Below, in pieces: positions 34,900-46,560 of a DNA stretch of 64,000 bases (within the stretch, counting starts at the first letter, position 1; each line of letters opens with the position of its first letter). The stretch comes from Cristatella mucedo (taxonomy: Eukaryota; Bryozoa; Phylactolaemata; Cristatellidae): assembly GCA_009760855.2 (NCBI GenBank), contig WPIO01000090.1:1-64000 (forward strand), written 5' to 3'. The notes under the pieces are model-generated. The model was not told the DNA's origin. It did no database searches and saw only the letters and a list, made by a program, of their open reading frames with translations. The position numbers were made by a program, and so were the translations under genes.

Positions 34900-35814
34900 G
34901 GTCTGATTTGACACCCTTTTTATGGCATACATAACAACTTTAGAACTGATATCGGGCACGTACTGACTCTCTGTCTCTTGAAGCTCATTTGCATTGCCAT
35001 ACTGAGATCAAGGGTCACACACTTGAAAAAATTGAGCCATACAACGGCAGGCTATGACTACTAGTTTCTACAAAGCTTGGCTTTTCTGACTGCATTCTAA
35101 TCCTAATTGATATTGCGTATCACCTGTGCATAGTGACACCTCAAGAGTCTTGAAATCGATGCTGTTGCCGAGAAACTATTCGATTTGCAACGTCTGGTCA
35201 ATCTTCCCTCTGACTTACTATTTTCGATTGAAAGCTGCAGCTCGACACTGACATGTTCAACGAGTTTGCACCTCTGATCAAGCACACTGTCCAACTTCTA
35301 CTTGAACACATATGGTTTCCCAATGGTATTTAAATAGCTAGGTATAATAAGCAAAAGCTTAAGTCTATTGGCTGTGTCTCAAATCTAGATCTAGTTATTC
35401 AATTGAAGATGGCGTCTTTAGTTGGCCTGCTTGCAAATTGTACAGCCGGTTCTAGATGGCAGCTAAAAATCCCAAAAACTTGTAGCTTAAAAATGCAAAG
35501 GAAGCATAATGTTTCTCTCACAGCATTACATGGGCACTTTTCTGTTTTCTATATGCCCTTGGGAGTATGGATTCTTGGCAGCTTGCCTCTGCCCAAATCA
35601 AGCACCTCTCAATCAATACAAACACAAAGCCTGAGCACATATATTTTATAGCTTGTTGTCGGGTGAAATTAGAACGATATATTTCAGTGACTGCTATGAG
35701 GTGTCTGAAAATGGCTTGAAAATAGACGACGATTGTGTACTGATAACTATCATGCGTCCAGTTTTTAATAATTATAGGGTTCCAAAATAAGCAGACGCGT
35801 TTGGTACTGCTTCG
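34900..35814. other. No clear feature
   Basis: AT-rich, with only short frames. The minus-strand frame 35,103-35,294 and the plus-strand frame 35,403-35,651 have no recognisable family. I do not call either a gene. Confidence 0.3.
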
Positions 35815-36460
35815 TTAGTCTTTAGACAGTTTACTGATTTTGCTGCATTTGGTCAAGTTAATGCTTTGTTTAGATACAAGGTCGTCTAATAACAGCGATG
35901 TATTGCACCTTAAACAGGGATTGTAGATGCAAGCTTGACGTTGCCTCGAAGGGATAATTGCACGAGTGCTGAGCACAAAGTTAAAGTGATTTGCAGACAA
36001 GCTTATGAAAGAATGCACTTCGTGGTTCTGAGCAATGGTACGAATGAGTAGGTTCTTTGCTCTCACCTCAATTAAAACGACTGGGCTCTCAACTCACGGC
36101 CTTGGCATCGGCTCTAGCATGCCATTCTTTTTTTTAATACTCAATTCACGTATCTTAGCAACAGCAATAACATCTATGAATGCAATTGAACCACTCTACA
36201 TAAGCGATAACAGGTAGGTACTGCCATAACCTATACGTGGCATCAGCTTTCAATCGCCACTTTTAATCGGCATCCTCCTGAGCCTCGGCTAAGGAACAGT
36301 AACAAGCCGGAGCTGGGTTTTGATTCTGGCTCGATGGGATAGCCGAAAATTGCTGGTACCTTGGTTTAATCGTCAACGAAGCTCTAGCCTTCTGGCCACA
36401 TGATCTGACAATAGAAGGATCGGCTTGAATCCAAAACGAAACACGTATCAAATGAGTCAT
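35815..36460 (-). mobile_element. LINE 5' fragment (endonuclease start)
   Basis: The minus-strand frame 35,815-36,066 (RQACIYNPCLRCNTSLLLDD) corresponds to the endonuclease opening of family A (LNACLWNPCSMHNKPLV at 8.4 kb). The upstream sequence at 36,125-36,215 matches that LINE's region around 8,630-8,720 (TTCTTTT...CTTAGCAACAGCA). The rest of the element is absent. Confidence 0.5.
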
Positions 36461-36669
36461 TTCCCTGCCATTTCAAGGAAACTCCAATGATTGATGTTCT
36501 AGGAACACGATTTGTTATTACAGTGCCATCATTGAAACAGAAATACTTCGATGGGTGCACCCACATGTATATTTATTTATCCATATCTGTTATAAGAAAG
36601 TTCCTTCACTTGAAAGGATGTTGAGCTCACGTACCATCATTTGCTTTTTTTGATAGTGAGTAGCTGAGC

Positions 36670-36677
36670 TATAAAAG
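36670..36677 (+). promoter_or_regulatory. TATA box of the cysteine-rich peptide gene
   Basis: TATAAAAG lies 36 bases before the ATG at 36,713. Transcription would be expected to start about 25-30 bases downstream of the box, giving a very short 5' leader. This is typical of compact genes for secreted peptides. Confidence 0.65.
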
Positions 36678-36712
36678 CAGGTTCAGTTTGAGCAGCTTCG
36701 TACTATAGCAAA

Positions 36713-37170
36713 ATGGCGTGTAATCGTATCGTCTTGTGGTCGATCATGTTGTGCTTGTCTGTCGTGTTCGCCGAGGAAGGTGGAGAGAACGTCATGGATG
36801 CCTATTTTACGAAAGAGCAGCCTATAGACAAGCGCGAGAAAAGTAAGCATTTACCTCTACGGTGGCAGAATTGGTTAAGCAGTGCCACGTGCTTGCAACA
36901 CGCTCAGCTGTAGCTGAACCGTATCTTATGGTGCAAAAAAAATGAGTGCTAATAATTAGCGGGCATTGCCGAATCATAATTAATGCATCTTTTACCTCGG
37001 CTTGCATGGACGTGTCGTCAGAACTTTATTCTTCTCTCTTTTTATTTGCAGGCTGTCGTGACGCTGGTGGAGACTGCTGTCCTAAATGTCTCAGCTGTCC
37101 ACCTTCAAAGAAGATGGTCGCTAAATACAAATGCCCGCAACTGTGGCATAGATGCTGTATCCCAAAATGA
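36713..37170 (+). CDS. Secreted eight-cysteine cationic peptide precursor, defensin-like
   Basis: Two coding exons: 36,713-36,842 and 37,052-37,170. They are separated by a 209-bp phase-1 intron with GTAAGC and a pyrimidine-rich ...TTTGCAG acceptor. Joining them keeps the frame, giving 82 residues. Residues 1-20 form a signal peptide (ILWS-like hydrophobic core, VFA cleavage site). Residues 21-41 form an acidic propeptide ending in a dibasic KR. The mature peptide of about 41 residues is basic (9 K/R against 3 D/E). Its cysteines fall at 45, 52, 53, 56, 59, 71, 78 and 79: C-x6-CC-x2-C-x2-C-x11-C-x6-CC. The spacing embeds a beta-defensin-like C-x7-C-x5-C-x11-C-x6-CC with two extra cysteines. 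A host-defence role is likely. A neurotoxin-like or other cysteine-knot role cannot be excluded. No second copy lies in the window. Confidence 0.75.
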
Positions 37171-37193
37171 ACGCCAATACGTTAGATTCTCAC

Positions 37194-38006
37194 GTAAGTC
37201 TGCATTTCACTTTGTGATTTATTGCATTCGTTGTAGACTACATTCCTATCAATGCTTAAAAAACGTGCAACAAGCTTAGGCCTGCTCCACTTAAATGATG
37301 GATTCTAAACCTTCTACGAACACTAATCTACCGTTTTAAACCCCCTTCACGACGTATGGCACTGCCCGGAAGGCTTACAATGTCGGTCTTCAGCTAAAAC
37401 CCACGCTCGAACGAAAAAAGAGGAGACGATAGAGAAAGATAACGAAAACGGTGAAAGAAAGACGGCTGCGGCTGTTTAGCAAGGCTTGAGCAGAACTTTG
37501 CTATGTGGAATACACCCGCCGAATGAAGTTTTCAAAATGTGTCTGACATTTTGTCCATCTCAGTGGAGAACCACTTTCTTAAATGACAAAAATTGGATCC
37601 AATGTCAGTGGAGAAATGAGTTGTATTTTTGCACTTCCAGCTCTTAATCAGGCGCTGATGAAATTGAACGCGGGTTTGAACTACGGCATATTGTCTGTGA
37701 AAGTTGAGGCAATACAGCTTAACCCTTAAGATTGTTGGCGTATTTGACATTCGATCGTGGATTCGACAAATACATGTAGCTTGGGCTTGTGAAGGAGCTG
37801 TGGCTATTGACTCGAGTAAGTTCCGATACCCATGATAGCCGAAAGGTCTTTAGTAACTTTAGTTATGTTACTGTTAGCTTAGCTGCAAATAAAAGACGCT
37901 AGCTGGGGATTTCTATATTAGCTCCAGTAGAAGCCATGCTGTTTACGCAGACTTAGTTATACTACTCGTTTGTTTTGATTATTTCATCTGCCTCTTTCTC
38001 TTACAG
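37194..38006 (+). other. Candidate 3' UTR intron of the peptide gene
   Basis: CAC|GTAAGT at 37,191-37,199 is a strong donor 23 bases after the stop codon. CTCTTTCTCTTACAG ending at 38,006 is a strong acceptor. Together they would put a non-coding third exon at 38,007 onward. AATAAA motifs occur at 37,888 (inside the intron, usable if unspliced) and at 38,570. Confidence 0.45.
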
Positions 38007-38579
38007 GCTGAGAAATACCAGAAAATGCATGGCTTCATATAGCATGCACAAGTATGAGACTTTGTCTGCCCTTTCAGCGGAAATCTCAACGTCTATTACA
38101 CTACGAAGTGTCGCCAACATGCAGAAAACCTAATTATAAAATGCGAACCTATCAAATGTATCTTGTTTATTATACCGTATGAAGCTCAAATAGTTGGCGC
38201 GCCCAGACTAGAAGCAGCTTCTGAAAATTGTTGAGCAGTCTTTAAACACTAAGAACTACTCATGACAGAAGTGATATGATTTAAAATTGGTTCAAAACCG
38301 CCGCGAGGCTTACGTCAGCTACAGACTGCAAGTTAACAGTATCGACGGTGCCAGCAGAGCCTTTTTTCTATTATTTAGAGACAAAATTTAAAATAACTGA
38401 AACTATGAATTGCAGTGGCTGGATTCGGCTTTACCTGGGCTATTCTTTTAATCTCAACAAATAGCATGTCGCAACTTAGAACTAACGAGCGCGATTTCAG
38501 GAAGAGTAAGCAATGAAATGCGAATCAAATTCCCACCGATTGCAAAATTACTGCAACGATAAAGTGGCCAATAAATGAG

Positions 38580-39310
38580 TCCATAAATATAGGTATGTTA
38601 GTGGGGTTTATGCATGAGCAGGATTTTGACTTAACACCAACGGCATTTGAACTACAGAAATCCTTGTGCTCTCAGTTTTTGAGAGTGCTTACTGTTAAGA
38701 CTAAGGATCTTGAACTGTAAGAGGATGCAACAAGTAGGATGATTTCGGAGGAGCATGCTAAACAAGATAATGGCTCTACTCACGACAATCCTGATAAGAG
38801 CCATAGTTTTGCTAGCTGCTTCGTGAAAGGCCTTTTAAAATCTAAATAAATGATTTAGATACACTCAACCGATTCTCATATTCAAAGATACTAAAAGCTT
38901 AGCAGGGCTTTATTAATCAAGGGGCGAATATAGCATGTGATAGAAAATCCACTCTTCCTTTCTAGAGTTTTTACGTTAGCCTAGTCTCATAACAGAAGAC
39001 GTGAGAGAGAAAGTGTTAGCTATCAGGAAGTTTACTTTCTAGTAAATGGGCGATAGTGTTTCCTACCCTTCTATTAAAGTAAACATGTTGATATGATAAT
39101 ACTGGGTGCTACAGCCACGCTGGTTTGTAGTCAGTTTTATTAGTAAAGAAATTATATGTTGCAACCTGTTTGACCTTGGCATGCTTATAACAATAAGGCC
39201 GATGTTTAGATAACTTTGCACATTCGTTATGTTACATTGAATATCTTTTTGACTTAGCCAGCCAAGACGAAATGTTCATCATTCATACCATGTGGTTAAA
39301 GTAAGCAAGA
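38580..39310. other. No recognisable feature
   Basis: AT-rich sequence, with no frame or repeat I can place. Confidence 0.3.
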
Positions 39311-39319
39311 AGCCAAGGT

Positions 39320-39727
39320 GTGAGCTTTAAACTAAACGAAGAGGCCACTCACACAAGCATCCACGCTCATGCACAAGGCCATGTGCAATTATACATCCCC
39401 ACACAGGCTCGCGTGTGCGTGGCCACAATCACTCACACGAACACACACACATACGTGTGTGTGTGCTCATCAGAGCTACTGCTTGGTGCTCTGCTCCAGA
39501 TTGCAACAAGGCAGTTCCCGAGCCTGTTTTTGCAGTTAGACTCAGAGCGGCCTAAATACCCTCTACTCGGTGCCTGGAATGCCGAGGTCCAGGAGGCAAC
39601 CTTTGATATTTCGATTGTTCTGTTATTGGGCCATCCTCGGCAGAGAGCGGCGACCGAGAAGGTCCAAGCCTCTGTGGCTTGCTTGCAAGCGGTCCTGAAA
39701 CGCCTTGCAAAGGTTAAGGCAAAATAA
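39320..39727 (+). CDS. Unrecognised ORF, possible terminal exon
   Basis: This 135-codon frame begins in simple CA/TG-repeat sequence (39,340-39,465), which makes its N-terminal half doubtful. The last 63 codons (from about 39,537) are GC-richer than the surroundings. They follow a possible acceptor, CTGTTTTTGCAG, at 39,525-39,536, and encode LDSERPKYPLLGAWNAEVQE, then LLLGHPRQRAATEKVQ and a lysine-rich C-terminus. A polyadenylation signal AATAAA follows at about 39,812. It could be the last exon of a gene or of a transposon gene. I do not recognise the family. Confidence 0.3.
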   Translation: MSFKLNEEATHTSIHAHAQGHVQLYIPTQARVCVATITHTNTHTYVCVCSSELLLGALLQIATRQFPSLFLQLDSERPKYPLLGAWNAEVQEATFDISIVLLLGHPRQRAATEKVQASVACLQAVLKRLAKVKAK

Positions 39728-41689
39728 TTTGATAACCGTGGCCGGTGCTCGAGTGCCGTGGCATACGTGAAGCTGCTGAATGGAGAACAACTTCTGTTAG
39801 GACGTTTTACAAATAAAATACCTATTTTTATTCATTGCTGAATTATTATTAGTCTGGTTACGAGTAGCCACTACCAGAGCATCCAAATTGCAGTCGAAAG
39901 GCACCAGCGATCACCATATTGGTGCCCCTGTCTACCACGGTACAACCATGTCTGACTGAATAGCAGAAATGGCGTCAAGCAGAAGCAGGTGACCTGCCGA
40001 CATGCAGGTGAGGATGGTGTCCGTAAGAACTTCGATCGGGCGGCCCAGTACAAGGATGTGTCAGACCGTGAATCAATGCACCGTCGGCCGACATTTGTGG
40101 CCTAAATCCGTCTGGACAGGCGAGCAGCTCCGCCAAATGTTAAACGACGGGATTTCGCTTGACACTACATTAGGGAGCCGAGATTCTTCGGCATGGCCTG
40201 CGTTGCTCAGCAGCCAAGCTGTCCCTACTAAGGAACGAGGGAGCAATGCAGGCACTTCCTGTGGGTTCGGTGAAAGCAGCAAGTAAACTCGTCGGCTTTT
40301 CTCTGAACACACAGACAGGAGAGCCGTTGGCAACAAACTTCACAGAGATTTTGTGATGACTATTAAAGCTTCCATGTTGGACTCGATGTGTCCTTCTCAG
40401 TTGGAAGAGACATCGGCTATCCCATAACGTCAGTACTTTGCCTGTGGCTGCTGCATCCCAGTTGGTTATGCATCCCACCTTAATACAGTTGCTGCTGCCT
40501 ACGATTTTCTATCCAATGTCTCATAGCGGGTTTTCAGATCTCTCAAAGTCACATCTATGTTGTGGCGGCCGCAATATTAGCTAGAAAGCTCTCATACTAT
40601 CTACAAAGTGAATGAAACAAAAGAGGCTTGGCATGTTTGTCACTGCTGGGCGTGCTTATTGCTTGTTTAACCACATGGCTCTCTTTCCGTGGGTAAATGC
40701 ACGGAATTGATACCAAATTTGCGTCGTGCTCATTAGTTTTCTCATGTTTCGTGAAGAGAAGTTTAGGCACAAAATAAAATTACTTACATAAAGTAATTCC
40801 GCCCTGCTTCGGCCCAGGCCGGGGGCAGGCGTTTACCGACCTTGGCTGCAGGCTAAAGCTCATTTAAGTTTTTAGTGGCCTGGATGATGACTTCTTTCTT
40901 TGCTGGTAGAAAGAAAATGAAATAAATTTGAGGTCAGATTAGTGTGCACACAAGTAGATAATTAAACGACACCACTTGTGTTGAGCTTTATATAAGCGTA
41001 TTGGTTGGTTTTCTTAGCCTCCACTCGACCTAACTTGGTGCTTTATTGCTAACGAACCTTAGATGTTTGGTTAATGTCCTTGGTTCTCTTTCAATAAAAG
41101 ATTGGCCGATAGTACACGGATTCGCTTGATTGCGAGCCACCTGACACAGTTTCCAGCCACAGCGGCAATAACCGCAGCAAGAACTACTGGTTAAATCGCT
41201 TCGTTAATTAGTCGTAGGCACCACCGAGTTACATGTAAGCCTGTTCGTTGACCTATCGTCGATGCACCTGGTGGCTCTAAACAAACAGGAAGATTGACCA
41301 GACCTGAGCCATACTGGAAGCAGGTTGCAGACAGCTGCTTGATGCACTGAGTTGTAAAGTGATATGGTTAGCTTCTGCACACAACAATCACGAAGCCATA
41401 AATTAACGATGAGCATATGGTATCCATATTTAAAGTACTCTCTTTTAGAAACTGTATGAATGCTTCAAAAAAAGTACGTGCATAGGTGTTGTTGTAGGTA
41501 GGATTGCAAATTGTTCAATATCTACAGAAGCACTGTGCACTGAATCAAACTCTCAAAAGCATATAGAAAATATTAAATAGAGCTGCTAATGTTGGTAGAA
41601 GAAATTGGGGTTCTCATAAATTTTAGTACTGCAAGTGATAGTGATTTGGAGATGCGGGTAGAGAATAGGTTCTACACTGTGTAACGTCA

Positions 41690-42185
41690 AGCATCTACGA
41701 CTGTGACTCAAAAAAGCCGCAAAGACTAAATGAAAGTCATGCAGGAGAGTTTTGTGTAGCCACTGATATCCTAAGCGGCTTGTCGTGGTTAATCGGTAGC
41801 CAACACACTTCATCTCATGACATAATGCTATTACTCACCATTTAATTGCATTTACCTCTGCAGAAAATGTAAAGCACATACCGAGAGATTGAGTTCTCTG
41901 AGGGCACATTATCAAGTGCATTATTTATATTTTTCTAAAAATCATTATAATATTTATAATATAAATGAATTTATCTTATTATTAAAGAGAAAGTGTAATG
42001 CAGTGCAGTGAGTAGAGGATTGGAGGTAGAGAATATCATAAAAGTAGACGCTCAGGGCTGCTTCAACGGATTAATCCTAGTTGGCAGCAAGAGAGTTATC
42101 GTTGCCTAAGAATCATGTAAGAGAGTTTTTCAGTCTAGGACTTGCAGTGGTAAAGCTTCTGCCGCCAACGGTATATAAGGATAGA
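41690..42185 (-). mobile_element. Family B 3' fragment interrupted by an A 3' end
   Basis: This is the inverted counterpart of 22,490-22,990. The minus-strand family B 3' UTR (41,690-41,820) and C-terminal part (41,995-42,185) are separated by a plus-strand family A hairpin and tail at 41,825-41,985 (AAAGCACA...TTCTCTGAGGGCACATTATC). Confidence 0.75.
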
Positions 42186-42519
42186 AATATAAAAACCAAT
42201 TCTTTTTTCTATGTAATATTTGTAATTTATCTTCCATAAAAACTTTAGTAATGTATAATTTGAAGACACCGCCTCCATGGTATTAGTCTAAGTTTGAGAC
42301 CTGGCAATAAACTTGAATTGCAAGAAAACGATATGAAAGGCCTAGCTTGTTCTGGGCTTATATACGGTAAAAAGTCATCAGCCTGAGGAAGAGAGAACCT
42401 CCAAGTCAACGATACCACTTTGACGTCCCGGCACTGCTTTCTTGTAGCCTTTTTAGTCCTACGTAGCTTGGTGGATCTTGTTGATTGTGCACAGAATCAA
42501 GGTGCCCTGCCCCAAAGTG

Positions 42520-43300
42520 ACCTTTCATTAAACAATCACTCACAGTAACTGTCGTGTCTGGTTTCCTTCAGCTACATAATATTGCTAAAAGTTGATCTAT
42601 CTTAGACCGGGAAACTGCATTAGAATTGGTACAAGAATTCGTGTCGTCGCATCGTGACATCTGTAAATCGCTGATTGCTTGGCAATCGGATTTTGCAATC
42701 AAGCGCTTATTGCTTATCAAGAAAAATATATCTCGCCTTGTCTGTGGTGATTGTCTCGTATGCCACATCAACAAACCTATCACTGACCTCTCCCACAGTC
42801 AAGAAACGCATCGAATACATAGTACAGTCGCGCAACTATCAAATTTCTTTGTTCTTCAGCCTTTTCCTACCTATCAGGTCTACTTCTCCTCCTGGCTAGG
42901 CCTCGTACTGCTCGAGTGTTTCGAATCTTACTGTTTACTTATTCCATGGACTAATCCCAAATCCTCAAGAGACCTTTCGTTTAGTTTGTATGCACACATA
43001 GCCTGGTTCTCACTTCCAACTTCAGTCATGCCATCGCCTAACCTGACCTGAATCAAAGAGAAACTATAAAGCATAAATTGATTGCCAAGATTAGTGGTTC
43101 CACGTGGTTGGTCAACTAGGTGCATATACTTGCCAACACTGTGCCGGCTGCCTCAACCCACCTTTGCATGCTGACTACATGAATGTGACCTCTAGCCATG
43201 TTATATTTGTTATTTAGCACACTACCACCGACAGTTCGATCACGCTTCTTTTTGAGCCAATGCAAACTGCCCAGAATGAGATTGAGTAATCTGAGAGTGC
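42520..43300 (+). mobile_element. Ancient family A-like LINE
   Basis: The frame 42,626-43,051 keeps a recognisable C-terminal LINE pattern: LVQEFVSSHRDICKSLIAW, ISRLVCGDCLVCH and SSRDLSFSLYAHIAW, corresponding to FVTSRLDFCNSLL, ARLVCRERRSCH and SFGDRAFSSYAPKAW of young copies. The 3' hairpin remnant is at 43,262-43,305. It is shared with 21,390-22,190. Confidence 0.65.
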
Positions 43301-44079
43301 TAATTCGTGTTTTTGATTTCATTTAGTATATTTTGTAGCGTTTTCAGATTAATGAATTAGTGCGACGATAAGACTGATTCACTCACTACTGAAAATGCCT
43401 GATTCTATTTCTGAGCCGTATAAAAGCAGAATTGTAGTTCTGAAAAAAGAGTGTTGCAAAATTCGATACTGTTTCTGTGAACCACCACAACCAGCTTCAA
43501 TCTAAAATTTTCTTGCTTGACCAAATTCAAGCATTAGAGGCAACTGAAATATGGCTCCACCACTGTGGAGCTGCTGCAGTCTTCGTGTAAAAGGTCACAC
43601 TGAGACAGTGTTCTTTCAGTTTTAGCTGAGGCAGTTGTTTATATTCCTGCAGACCTCATTTTAGTTTGTAGGCTCTTTCTTTCAAACATGAGTAGGTAGG
43701 TAATTTCTTCAAAGAAAGGAGTTAGCTTCCGTCTATGAGCAGATTTTCTTAATTTATGCATATATCACTTACGGAAAATTTAATTGGCTTCGGGGGTGGG
43801 ATAGACCACAACATATGACCAGCTGTGGGTCAAATGCGTTGAAATGTAAGACTTGACTGTACTCAGTATTACATTGAAAAAAAGGGAGAGTAGCATTGCG
43901 TAAAAATCCGTAGTAGGCACAGAGACCTACGGAACCCAGTGCTTCAGAGGCACCTCTATTGATATTCAGCATTAAAATAATTGCTCCTGAGAACCCCACA
44001 CAGATAGAACATACAGCTTCCAATCTTGGTAGTAATTAAAAGTGTGGTTTTGGAGCTACTAAATCTGCAGAGTTAGCAT

Positions 44080-45480
44080 CGCTTCGGGTGTAAACTGACC
44101 TAGTTAGGTATGCAAACATCAGTAGCGTATCTCCTCTTGTTTGGCTCGATCTTTTGGCTGCTTTTGATAATGTTGATCAACAAGTCCTTCTTGAGCACCT
44201 CCCATCTCGCCTGGGCATCGCTAGCACTGGCATCGGTTCAGGTCCTATCTTTGTGAGAGACCCCAGAGTTTCGATGTAAATTGACAAAGATCATCTGAAG
44301 AAAACTGTGATGTATGGTGAACCAAAGAAATCTTAGCTCGGTCCCGTTCTTTTCACTGCTTGTATCTTTATTTTTGCCTAGTGTTGTGGTCAAGCTCAAT
44401 CTAGGCTTACAATTGTATGAAGATGAAACTCTGTTGCACGCACCTCTGCATTGATCTCTCCCAGCCATAAGTCATGTCGAATTCTATCAACTCCCTTGTT
44501 TCCTGTATTAATAACATTCGCACATTGATGCGTGGTTTCTTAAATTGAATGATGATAGAAATGACTCTCTCGCTACGTAAAAACCAGGTGCGATTCAAAA
44601 GTTGGAAAGACAAACACTCAAAACCGGCATTGCTGGCATATCTCCTGTTAAATTGGCACGAAACATAGGCGTCATATTTAAAAGTGGCCTGTCATTTGAT
44701 AACCTCATCAGCTCCACAGTCAAGCCCGCCTGCTTTATGCAGCTACATAACATTGCTCAACTTCAGGCTCATTTAGAAAGAGATACCTTATATAAATTGG
44801 ACAATGCATTCACCAAATCCCGTTTGACTTCTGTAACCCTGTGTTTGCTCGTCTACCAGCATGTGCACTCAGACATACACAGCTGGTGCAAAACTTAGCA
44901 GCTATGTTAAACTGTCGTGAGTGTCTCAGTCGCCAGATTAAAACGCCTCCCAGACCTGCAATGGTGACGAGTCAAGCTACTCATTGAATTCAGGTTTTTC
45001 TCACTCGATTATAAGTTCCATAATGCTTAGGCTCTAGCCTGCCTTTCACATCTATCGCAAATAATGCAAAGCGTGGCGCCATCAGCTTGTCCTAATCTAA
45101 CTGCGCATCTATATCTCGCACACACCCCAACTCTTTTGGACATGATGGCTTCAGCTGTTTGGGTCAAAAAGAGTTGAATTCACCCCGACTTGCACCTCAA
45201 TATTTCCCTGAGTTTTCCAGATTTAAAAAGAAACTAAAAACACATTTCTTAATCACAGCTTCTATTGGGTTCATACGATTTTTCTTTATGTGCTCACTAT
45301 TATCAAAAACGTACAAGCTGCCGCTAACCAAGCTTGCTGCTGACCTCGTGCATGGCACTCCTAACCATTTTATTCCGGTTGTTCATTGAGCATGCTAGCA
45401 CTAGTCATTCGGTCGGTCCTCTTTTGCATCAAATGCAAAGCACCTTGAAAGACAGTGAGTTCTTTAAGTGTACTATTGCA
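44080..45480 (+). mobile_element. Old family A LINE
   Basis: A degenerate RT motif A region at 44,150-44,200 (AAFDNVDQQVLLEHLPSRLG) is followed by KTGIAGISPVKLARNIGVIF (from 44,620), the NIAQLQAHLERDTLYKLDNA block, and a terminal part with DLPRFKKKLKTHF-like sequence (45,215-45,245). The hairpin remnant lies at 45,432-45,475. It is the same insertion as 8,955-10,200 in the left arm. Confidence 0.75.
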
Positions 45481-46560
45481 AACTTTTCATTGATATTGTT
45501 GCTAACGTTGATAGTGCAAGTCAAGTGGAGGCTCGTGTGATGATGAGAGGCACCAAATGATAAATACTTTGGTCAATTTTGTAAAACGCTGATGAAAGAA
45601 GAAGCAAGAAACTGAGTGATTTGACGTAAGTGATTTTTTTAGAAAGTGGCAAAACGCTTAAAGCAATGTAGGTTCCGAGGCAGCATTAACTCAACAACTT
45701 TGTAAAAGCTTACATTTTCTGTTGGAAGATTCAACGTTTACTGTAGCATAAAGCTTGTTACCGTTCCAGTATGTTATCGAGAGTTTAGGAAAATAATTTG
45801 AAGGCTTAGTGATATGTTTTCAAAGATATTTGTACGCTAGTATTAGAATTTATTGTTGACTACCTTATCTGCAATATTTACTTTAAGTTATCAAGGTGTG
45901 ACCCACCTGAGTGAACATATTTAAATATTTCTTTAAGCCATTAGTGCTAGCTTAGGAGCGTTGTTCACTAGTTGAAAACAGTTCAGCCTCTTGTTCCAGT
46001 CCTTTCTCAAAGGGATCATTTAGGGAACGAATATACATTTATAGATGGATATAAAAAGTCTCCAACGTTAGGCCAGTCGAAAGCAACAACTCAAATTTAT
46101 CACAATTAACTGTTCCTCAGATTTCTTTTAATACTACCATACCTGTGAGACAAAGCAATGCTCGAAAGCCATGCGTTTCCTCTGGTAATGGAGCTCGGTT
46201 GTTTCGCATGTGATTGGTGAGAACTAAATGTTGCTGTATGCTTCCTGCCATATATTCATCTTCTTTGATAGGTTTCAATCAGGTAATACTACGATGCCAT
46301 TTTCTCATGCTTCTTTTGACTTTTGAGCAAGATTTACCATCAATAATTGAGCATCAACAATAGCGCTTTAACAATTTAACTTACAAAAGTAAAAATGTGA
46401 ACAGATTCCAGTTTATTTTGTTTTATCAAGCTCTAAGGTCAAGCATATTGTTAAATACAACATAGCGATAAACTAGATCAAAAGGCTGTGCGAATTGTTA
46501 TTTTTGACAAAACTGCATACAATAGGTGCAGTGTACACTAGTACTTTCAGCTCAAATCAT

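Larger units (their letters stand above)
25385..34900 (-). mobile_element. Old family A LINE split into three parts
   Basis: One minus-strand LINE can be read in three pieces. Its 3' end and RT region lie at 25,385-25,795, with an internal deletion near 25,525. A short piece lies at 30,155-30,233 (continuing GGCAATCACATCAGCAAGA). The 5' part lies at 33,060-34,900. That 5' part holds RT N-terminal sequence (33,370-33,597: AVVNPLLKKATLDHENLSNY, LSFLSKTLERV) and endonuclease remnants to about 34,880. A hAT transposon separates pieces one and two, and a family B LINE separates pieces two and three. It is heavily frameshifted. Confidence 0.75.
40080..46560. repeat. Segmental duplication copy R (inverted)
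   Basis: This is the most continuous copy. Read backwards from 46,560 to 40,080 it matches 4,680-5,435, 8,955-10,745, 20,905-24,640 and the E sequence, in that order. It holds E sequence (40,090-40,880), a B fragment with a nested A 3' end (41,690-42,185), an ancient A copy (42,520-43,300), an old A copy (44,080-45,480) and non-TE flank (45,480-46,560). It lacks the young A LINE, the Gypsy/array block and the E tandem expansion of the left side. Confidence 0.8.

Noticed and set aside
40002-40336. Overlapping plus and minus frames of about 90 codons
   Set aside because: They lie in the E-unit sequence, duplicated elsewhere, with stops in other copies. Coding is not supported beyond the note on the E-unit frame.
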